A stretch of DNA of 64,000 bases from Prevotellaceae bacterium UBA4332 (GTDB taxonomy: Bacteria; Bacteroidota; Bacteroidia; Bacteroidales; Bacteroidaceae): assembly GCA_002394365.1 (NCBI GenBank), contig DGTQ01000025.1:4113-68112 (forward strand). Direction: 5' to 3'. The position numbers and the translations under genes are program-made. Below are positions 58,308-64,000 of the stretch, piece by piece. How positions within the stretch are numbered: the first letter of the stretch is position 1; each line of letters opens with the position of its first letter. A model generated the notes under the pieces. The model saw only the letters and a list, made by a program, of their open reading frames with translations, was not told the origin of the DNA and ran no database searches.

Positions 58308-60872
58308 ATGACGAAAAGGTTATACACACTGGTGGTGCTCGCATGCCTCATCATATGCCAGGCAAGTGCGCAGACAAACGCCAACGAAGTGTTGTGGAAA
58401 GCAAGAAAAGTGAATGACTACTTCATGACAATGTGGCCTGACCCCAAGAAGGACACATTCGTAAGGAATAGAAAGCGACCAAGTTCGCTATGGACACGTG
58501 GTGTGTACTATGAGGGGCTGGTGGCATTATATGGCATAGACAGGCAACAGCGGTACATCGACTACATAGACGAGTGGGCAGAATACCACAAATGGACACC
58601 TCGCTATGGTACCAAGACCACACATGCCGACGACCAATGCTGTGCGCAGACGTATCTGGACAGATACGACACAGAGCGCAAAGCCAAGATGATAGACAGT
58701 GTGAGGGTGAACCTTGAGAAGCAGATGGCATCAGGGAGAGTGGATTACTGGACGTGGATAGATGCCTTTCAGATGGCTATGCCCGTATATTCCAAGATGT
58801 ACAGGCTGACGGGCGACGCTCGCTACATACTCTATGCCCGCGACTGCTACGAATGGTCACGCAACGTGTGTGGTGGCGGACTGCTGAACAAGAAAGAGGG
58901 ACTATGGTGGAGAGACAAGGATTTTGTGGCTCCATACAAGGAGAGCGACGGCAACAACTGCTACTGGAGCAGAGGCAATGGCTGGGTGGTAGCGGCTTAC
59001 GTCAAGGCTATAAGCGACATAAAGCAGACAAAGGACTACGCAAAGAACAAGGAGGTAAAGACATTTCTGAAAGAACTGGAGGAGGACTACCTCGGCATGA
59101 TGAGGGCATTGCTGAAATGCCAGCGTGAAGACGGGTTCTGGAACGTCAGCCTGATGTCACCAGTCACATACGGAGGTCCTGAAACCTCAGGCACAGCCCT
59201 TTTCCTCATGGGCATTTCATGGGGCATAAGGACAGGCATGCTGCCAGCAAAGACATACAGACAAGCAGCAGACAAGGCATGGAAGGCTATGTCAACAGTG
59301 GCTATCCACCCCAACGGTTTCCTGGGCTACCTGCAGGGAACGGGCAAGCAGCCGTCAGACGGACAACCTGTGACATACACCAGCGTGCCCGATTTTGAGG
59401 ACTACGGAGCTGGGTGCGTACTGCTGGGAGCTGTGGAATACTACAAACTGCTGAAGGAGCAGCCCCTCACCAAGACACAAGCAAGGGGAGGAAACAACCT
59501 GTGGCACGACGGAACGGAGATGGCTCCTTTCTTCAGCAACACAAAGAAGGTGGACATAAGGACACTGGGCAAGCAATACGTGATAACCGACTACGGAGTA
59601 AAGCCTGACTCCACCCTCTTGCAGACGGCTGAGATACAGAGCGTCATAGACCGTTGCGCCAAGGAGGGAGGCGGAGTGGTAGTGATACCAGAGGGCACGT
59701 TCCTCAGTGGTTCGCTGTTCTTCAAGCAGGGTACAAACCTCTACGTCAAGGGCAGGCTGAAGGGTTCCGACCGAGTGCGCGACTTCCGTCTGATGACGAC
59801 ACGCATGGAGGGGCAGACACTGCAGTATTTTGCTGCCCTCATAAATGCTGACGGCATAGACGGCTTCTGCATCATGGGAGACGGAGCCTGCCTCAACTGG
59901 CAGAAAGCACCATCGGAAGAGGGCCTGACAATGAAAAACAGTACGATAGACGGCAACGGATACCTCTACTGGGAGGAGTTCCGACTGAGAAGAAAATACA
60001 ACAAGATGTGCACCAATCTCGAGGCGCTACGCCCAAGACTGGTCTATCTCTCCAACTGCAAGAACGTAACCGTGCAGGACATGAACCTGATGAACTCTCC
60101 CTTCTGGACCAACCATCTGTATAACTGCGAAAACGTGAGATACCTCGACGATTTCATCTATGCCCCCACGAAGGGTGTCCGTCCTCCTGGAGACAGCAAG
60201 GAGTATGGTGCGCCATCGAGCGACGCAATAGACCTCGACGTGTGCCACGACGTGCTGATAAACGGGTGCTACATGCAGGTGAATGACGATGCCGTAGTAA
60301 TAAAAGGTGGCAAGGGCACATGGGCAGACACCATGCCCGACAACGGTCCTGTCTATAACATTCTGGTGCAGAACTGTCGCTATGGCAGAGTACACGGATG
60401 CCTCACATTAGGGTCGGAATCTCTGCACGACTGGAACATCATGCTGCGCAACATAAGCATAAGCAACGCAGACAGAGTATTGTGGCTGAAGATGAGACCT
60501 GACACGCCACAACACTACGAGTCGATAACAGTAGATGGCATAAAGGGAACGTGTGGCTCTTTTCTCGTCATAAGACCGTGGACGCAGTTCTTTGCCCCAT
60601 CAGAGAGGAAGGACATGCCCATGTCGCAATGCAACGACGTGTGCATCAAGAATATAGACGTAGTTTGCAGCAACTTCTTCGACGTAGGCACGTCAGACAA
60701 ATATCTGCTCAGCGACTTCACCTTTCAGGATTGCAAGGTGACAGACCAGGCAGGTGCCTTCGATGCTTCGATGATAAAAGACACCAAGGTGAAGGACCTC
60801 AACATAACGCTTACCTCAAACGAGACATACCAGACACCCCCACCCGACTATGTGCCTGCTGGAGCTAATTAG
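58308..60872 (+). CDS. GH105-GH28 fusion hydrolase
   Basis: An 854-aa exported protein that joins two pectin enzymes. The signal peptide is KRLYTLVVLACLIICQASA. Residues about 30-390 are a GH105 unsaturated rhamnogalacturonyl hydrolase (YYEGLVALYGIDRQQRYIDY, catalytic-site HADDQCCAQTYLD, and WIDAFQMAMPVYSKMY). Residues about 430-850 are a GH28 domain (ITDYGVKPDSTLLQTAEIQS, NSPFWTNHLYNC, SSDAIDLDVCHDVLINGC, VNDDAVVIKGGKG, LTLGSESLHDWN). One chain could trim both ends of rhamnogalacturonan fragments. Confidence 0.93.
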   Translation: MTKRLYTLVVLACLIICQASAQTNANEVLWKARKVNDYFMTMWPDPKKDTFVRNRKRPSSLWTRGVYYEGLVALYGIDRQQRYIDYIDEWAEYHKWTPRYGTKTTHADDQCCAQTYLDRYDTERKAKMIDSVRVNLEKQMASGRVDYWTWIDAFQMAMPVYSKMYRLTGDARYILYARDCYEWSRNVCGGGLLNKKEGLWWRDKDFVAPYKESDGNNCYWSRGNGWVVAAYVKAISDIKQTKDYAKNKEVKTFLKELEEDYLGMMRALLKCQREDGFWNVSLMSPVTYGGPETSGTALFLMGISWGIRTGMLPAKTYRQAADKAWKAMSTVAIHPNGFLGYLQGTGKQPSDGQPVTYTSVPDFEDYGAGCVLLGAVEYYKLLKEQPLTKTQARGGNNLWHDGTEMAPFFSNTKKVDIRTLGKQYVITDYGVKPDSTLLQTAEIQSVIDRCAKEGGGVVVIPEGTFLSGSLFFKQGTNLYVKGRLKGSDRVRDFRLMTTRMEGQTLQYFAALINADGIDGFCIMGDGACLNWQKAPSEEGLTMKNSTIDGNGYLYWEEFRLRRKYNKMCTNLEALRPRLVYLSNCKNVTVQDMNLMNSPFWTNHLYNCENVRYLDDFIYAPTKGVRPPGDSKEYGAPSSDAIDLDVCHDVLINGCYMQVNDDAVVIKGGKGTWADTMPDNGPVYNILVQNCRYGRVHGCLTLGSESLHDWNIMLRNISISNADRVLWLKMRPDTPQHYESITVDGIKGTCGSFLVIRPWTQFFAPSERKDMPMSQCNDVCIKNIDVVCSNFFDVGTSDKYLLSDFTFQDCKVTDQAGAFDASMIKDTKVKDLNITLTSNETYQTPPPDYVPAGAN

Positions 60873-60892
60873 GAATTAGTAATTAGAAAAGA

Positions 60893-61024
60893 AGGGAGTC
60901 CTCCCCCCTCGGGGGGAGTTCTTGCGCTCCAGTAGGTGCTCAGGCGCAGAGCGGAACTTGCGCTCCAGCAGGTGCTCAGGCGCAGAGCGGAACTTGCTCT
61001 GACAAGCCAACGAGTTGGAGCGAG
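60893..61024. repeat. CCCC/GGGG unit plus two and a half 36-bp repeats
   Basis: CTCCCCCCTCGGGGGGAG (60901-60918) precedes two 36-bp units at 60921 and 60957 (CTTGCGCTCCAGTAGGTGCT, then CAGGCGCAGAGCGGAA) and a divergent third at 60993 (CTTGCTCTGACAAGCCAACG). Confidence 0.92.
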
Positions 61025-61050
61025 AGGGGGTTGAACTTATAAAAAGTATT

Positions 61051-61101
61051 GTTAAAATATCTGAGGTTTTTTGGTTATCTTTCTAAATTATAGTACCTTT
61101 G
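61051..61101 (+). promoter_or_regulatory. Promoter with GTTAAA box for DUF4827
   Basis: GTTAAAATATCTGAGG, TTTG (61070-61073), a 20-bp spacer and TACCTTTG (61094-61101), with a leader of about 25 nt. Confidence 0.82.
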
Positions 61102-61128
61102 CAAGGATATTTGCAAAACAACACAAGA

Positions 61129-61764
61129 ATGAAACAACCCATATACGTCATAATCTACGCCCTGCTCATAGTGGTAGTCATGGCTTCATGCAAGAAAGAA
61201 GAGACATACGCTGAGCAGCGCGAGAGGGAGATAAGCAGCATAAACAACTTCATATCCAAGAACAAAATACAGGTGATAAGCGAACAGCAGTTTATCGACC
61301 AGGGGTATGTTACTGAGGAGGCTCAGTACGTGAAGTTCAACAATACTGGTGTCTATATGAACATTATAGACAAAGGTCCCATTGGTGGCACCATTCTTGC
61401 TAACGGCAAGAGCGAGGATGTGCTCGTGAGATACCAGGAATATAACCTCAAGGGCGACTCCATCAAGACCACCAACCGCACACCTACCTTTGCCAATCTG
61501 TGCGACAAGTTCAGTGTGCGCAACAATTCAGGCACTTTCGTAGCATCATTCGTCTATGGCGTGATGCGCAACACCTACAAGAGCACATCCGTGCCTGGCG
61601 GATGGCTCATACCACTGAAGTACATCAGGCTGGGCAGAATAATAGAAGATGAAGACCGCTATGCCACCGTAAGGCTTATCGTGCCCCACGAACAAGGCAC
61701 AGCTGCTGCCAGCACAGGTGTCTATGCTTGCTATTATTATATGGAGTATCAGGCAGACCGTTAG
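61129..61764 (+). CDS. DUF4827 lipoprotein, probable FKBP-like fold
   Basis: A 211-aa lipoprotein: the signal peptide (YVIIYALLIVVVMASC) ends in a lipobox Cys followed by KKEETYAEQREREISSINNF. It matches DUF4827, a Bacteroidales family whose gene usually sits before glmM, as here. The C-terminal part (YIRLGRIIEDEDRYATVRLI and following) recalls FKBP-like folds, but the function is unknown. ATG 61129 fits the signal peptide; the upstream TTG frame crosses the promoter. Confidence 0.85.
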   Translation: MKQPIYVIIYALLIVVVMASCKKEETYAEQREREISSINNFISKNKIQVISEQQFIDQGYVTEEAQYVKFNNTGVYMNIIDKGPIGGTILANGKSEDVLVRYQEYNLKGDSIKTTNRTPTFANLCDKFSVRNNSGTFVASFVYGVMRNTYKSTSVPGGWLIPLKYIRLGRIIEDEDRYATVRLIVPHEQGTAAASTGVYACYYYMEYQADR

Positions 61765-61835
61765 TGCTTGTCCTGCAAGAACTAAAGTTTTTAGTTACCA
61801 GAAGTTTCAGTAGTTAGAAGTAGTTAAGAGGAGTT

Positions 61836-61906
61836 CTTGCGCTCCAGTAGGTGCTCAGGCGCAGAGCGGAACTTGCGCTCCAGTAGGTGCTCAGGCGCTT
61901 CGTGGA
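61836..61906. repeat. Two 36-bp repeats after DUF4827
   Basis: The first unit (61836-61871) is identical to the unit at 60921-60956; the second (61872-61906) differs only at its end. A CGTTCGCTACGCTCACTAAG stretch follows. The rest of the 317-bp gap to glmM shows no gene. Confidence 0.92.
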
Positions 61907-62081
61907 GTCTCGTTCGCTACGCTCACTAAGGAGTTAAAAGACATATGCTCCGACTATTGGTTACCCATGATTGAGGTCTCAGGTATTGTCCTCCAACTCC
62001 TTCTAACTCCTTCTAACTCTCCAAAAAACAACTCCACCTAAATAACTCGTAACTTGTAACTTTTTTTACAACGTATAAAAC

Positions 62082-63491
62082 ATGTCACTCATAAAATCAA
62101 TCTCAGGTATCCGCGGAACAATAGGCGGACCAGCAGGGGACACACTGAATCCCCTCGACATAGTAAAATTCACATCGGCATACGCTACCTTTATTCGTAA
62201 AAACGCTAACGGAGGCAGCAACAAAATCGTGGTAGGCAGAGACGCACGCATCTCTGGCGAGATGGTGAAGAACGTGGTGTGCGGCACTCTGATGGGCATG
62301 GGCTACGACGTGGTAAACATAGGTCTTGCCTCAACCCCCACCACCGAACTGGCTGTTACGATGGCAGGTGCCGATGGTGGCATCATCATAACGGCATCCC
62401 ATAACCCACGCCACTGGAACGCTCTAAAACTACTCAACAAGCATGGCGAGTTCCTCACAGCTGCTGATGGCAACGAGGTCTTGGCTATCGCTGAGGCTGA
62501 GGCTTTTGAGTATGCTGATGTTGACCACGTAGGCAAATATACTGAAGAGAATTTCGACCAAAGGCATATCGATGCCGTTATGAACCTGAAACTTGTTGAT
62601 GCCGAGGCTATCAAGAAGGCTGATTTCAACGTGGTTGTTGACAGCATCAACTCCGTAGGAGGCATCATCCTGCCCAAGCTGCTCGACCGTCTTGGCGTGA
62701 AGCACACCTTCCTCAATGGCGAGGCAAACGGCGACTTCCAGCATAACCCCGAACCCTTGGAGAAGAACCTCTCTGGCATCATGGACACGCTGAAGAAGGG
62801 TGGCTACGACCTCGGAATAGTGGTGGACCCTGATGTTGACAGGCTTGCCTTCATCTGCGAGGACGGCAAGATGTATGGCGAGGAATACACCCTCGTGAGT
62901 GTTGCCGACTACATACTCTCCGAAATGCAAAAAGACCCTAACCATCCTGCTCTCAATACAGTCTCCAACCTCTCTTCCACTCGCGCTCTTCGCGACGTGA
63001 CAGAGAAGTATGGTGGCACATATACAGCAGCTGCCGTAGGCGAGGTAAACGTGACGACGAAGATGAAGGAAGTAGGAGCCGTGATAGGTGGCGAAGGCAA
63101 TGGCGGAGTCATCTACCCTGATAGTCACTACGGCAGAGATGCCCTCGTGGGCATAGCCCTGTTCCTCAGTCTGCTTGCCAAGAGGGGACAGAAGGTGAGC
63201 GAACTAAGGAAGACATTCCCCGAATACTTCATAGCCAAGAACCGCATCGACCTCACACCCGACACCGACGTGGATGCCATTCTTGCCAGCGTGAAGGCGA
63301 AATATCAGGCAGAGCCTGACGTTAACGTTAACGATATTGACGGAGTGAAACTGGACTTCCCCGATAAGTGGGTACACCTCAGAAAATCCAACACCGAGCC
63401 TATCATCCGCGTCTATAGCGAGGCACACTCCATGCAGGAGGCAGACGAAATAGGCAAGCAGATAATGGATATCGTTATTGCTATGCAATAA
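62082..63491 (+). CDS. glmM: Phosphoglucosamine mutase
   Basis: A 469-aa alpha-D-phosphohexomutase, most likely GlmM, which makes glucosamine-1-phosphate for peptidoglycan and LPS. The phosphoserine loop is ITASHNPRHWNALKLL near residue 105, the metal loop VDPDVDRLAFICED, the sugar loop GEGNGGVIYPD, and the phosphate-binding RKSNTEPIIRVYSEAH. A phosphomannomutase-type substrate cannot be excluded from sequence alone. Confidence 0.92.
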   Translation: MSLIKSISGIRGTIGGPAGDTLNPLDIVKFTSAYATFIRKNANGGSNKIVVGRDARISGEMVKNVVCGTLMGMGYDVVNIGLASTPTTELAVTMAGADGGIIITASHNPRHWNALKLLNKHGEFLTAADGNEVLAIAEAEAFEYADVDHVGKYTEENFDQRHIDAVMNLKLVDAEAIKKADFNVVVDSINSVGGIILPKLLDRLGVKHTFLNGEANGDFQHNPEPLEKNLSGIMDTLKKGGYDLGIVVDPDVDRLAFICEDGKMYGEEYTLVSVADYILSEMQKDPNHPALNTVSNLSSTRALRDVTEKYGGTYTAAAVGEVNVTTKMKEVGAVIGGEGNGGVIYPDSHYGRDALVGIALFLSLLAKRGQKVSELRKTFPEYFIAKNRIDLTPDTDVDAILASVKAKYQAEPDVNVNDIDGVKLDFPDKWVHLRKSNTEPIIRVYSEAHSMQEADEIGKQIMDIVIAMQ

Positions 63492-63507
63492 TGGTTACCC
63501 TAAAAAC

Positions 63508-63717
63508 ATGAACCCTCATGTTTTTCTGAAATACCTCGTAGCCAGCGTGCTGAGTATGGCAGCAGTGAGACTGGCAAACATGGCAGATGCTGCCCTGGTG
63601 GGCAACATCGTTGGCGCAGAAGGACTTGCAGGCATCTACCGTCTCTACAACGACTTCCAGATAACGGTTAAGAAAATCAAGTACTATGTCGTGGAGATTG
63701 CATTTGTCAGCCAATAA
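63508..63717 (+). pseudogene. Truncated MATE-family transporter remnant
   Basis: The first 45 residues (MNPHVFLKYLVASVLSMAAV, then NMADAALVGNIVGAEGLAGI) are a clean MATE N-terminus, but the frame then continues into RLYNDFQITVKKIKYYVVEI and stops after 69 residues. All remaining membrane segments are missing. The tail does not look like a membrane protein and was probably brought in by a deletion or rearrangement. ATG 63508 fits the family; the gene lies 16 bp after glmM. Confidence 0.7.
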
Positions 63718-63794
63718 AAACCTGTTCACTATTTGAAAGAACGCTCTTGCGGACTTCCTTTCGTGGCCTTTGAAATTCCGTCCTTTTGTTGATA

Positions 63795-63844
63795 CAAAGG
63801 TAGTAATTCTTTAGGTTTTGTGCAAGGAAAACGGGGTATTTAAC
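63795..63844 (-). promoter_or_regulatory. Orphan promoter with GTTAAA box, minus strand
   Basis: On the minus strand GTTAAATACCCCGTTTTC with CTTG (63826-63823), a 20-bp spacer and TACCTTTG (63802-63795). It points into the MATE remnant from the other side, and no intact gene follows on the minus strand. Confidence 0.75.
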
Positions 63845-63887
63845 CTTCGCGGAAGGCCAGTATTTTCAGGGCTTGCGAGGGGGTGAT

Positions 63888-63970
63888 GCAGAAGCATTGC
63901 TTCTGGATGCAGAGGTAATGCTTCTACACGCAGAGGTAATGCTTCTGCACGCAGAGGTAATGCTTTTGCG
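63888..63970. repeat. 21-bp array, family B, four units
   Basis: Units start at 63888, 63909, 63930 and 63951, with core GCAGAGGTAATGCTTCTGC. Read on the minus strand they precede the GTTAAA box by 43 bp, almost the same as the 41 bp at 13020-13060. The rest of 63718-64000 shows no gene. Confidence 0.95.
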
Positions 63971-64000
63971 TTTTAGGGCGAAAAGGGCGGAATTGGCGGC

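Noticed and set aside
42000..61000. One single pectin utilisation locus with SusC/SusD
   Set aside because: The SusCD operon contains two proteases and no glycan enzyme, so the pectin genes and the SusCD genes are treated as separate units.

Overview
The window looks like a chromosome segment of a Bacteroidales bacterium, most likely Prevotellaceae (Prevotella/Segatella-like). The evidence is the many promoters of the Bacteroidetes type (TTTG or CTTG, about 20 bp, TAnnTTTG), the lack of clear Shine-Dalgarno sites, SusC/SusD genes, T9SS-like C-termini, DUF4295 after rpmG, and an acyl-ACP thioesterase inside an ilv operon. No intact transposase, phage or conjugation gene was recognised.

Layout. 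1-12.3 kb, minus strand: a housekeeping run (nadE, ispE, dnaB, a DEDD exonuclease, an RlmI-like methyltransferase, tilS, a cut-off lipoprotein), preceded by envelope genes (UbiA-type prenyltransferase, acyltransferase, EptA-like phosphoethanolamine transferase). 12.3-13.6 kb: a gene-poor stretch of nested inverted repeats, a 21-bp repeat array and an orphan promoter. 13.6-21.9 kb: a small membrane protein, acyltransferase-ispF, an SLBB polysaccharide export protein, lolD-cvfB, rpmB-rpmG-DUF4295 and a response regulator. 22-30.5 kb: the ilvD-B-N-thioesterase-ilvC operon, a GlsB-type protein and an M13 peptidase. 30.6-32 kb: a low-GC hypothetical gene, a strong candidate structured small RNA on the minus strand, and several repeat arrays. 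32-42 kb: trpS, a DMT transporter, luxS, then hisG-hisD-MATE-DUF3737-patB-hisC. 42-63.7 kb: a degradative region with pectate lyase, GH28, a Gfo/Idh oxidoreductase and a GH105-GH28 fusion for pectin or rhamnogalacturonan, plus a SusC/SusD operon bracketed by a zinc metalloprotease and a C10 cysteine protease. tRNA-Ser(GCU), DUF4827-glmM and a MATE remnant follow.

The most unusual signals are non-coding. (1) At about 31.1-31.25 kb an RNA with a perfect promoter carries two copies of one hairpin motif whose flanking base pairs covary, and it ends in a terminator-like hairpin. (2) Intergenic arrays with a strict 21-bp period, two turns of B-DNA, fall into at least two sequence families at six or more sites. 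One family is followed by a GTTAAA box with fixed spacing to the promoter. (3) Short palindromic repeats lie between genes and also in frame inside genes (hisC, patB, galM, susD, a C10 peptidase, a metalloprotease, GH28, eptA, an acyltransferase), much like Rickettsia palindromic elements. (4) Several promoters end only 4-8 nt before the start codon, which predicts leaderless mRNAs.
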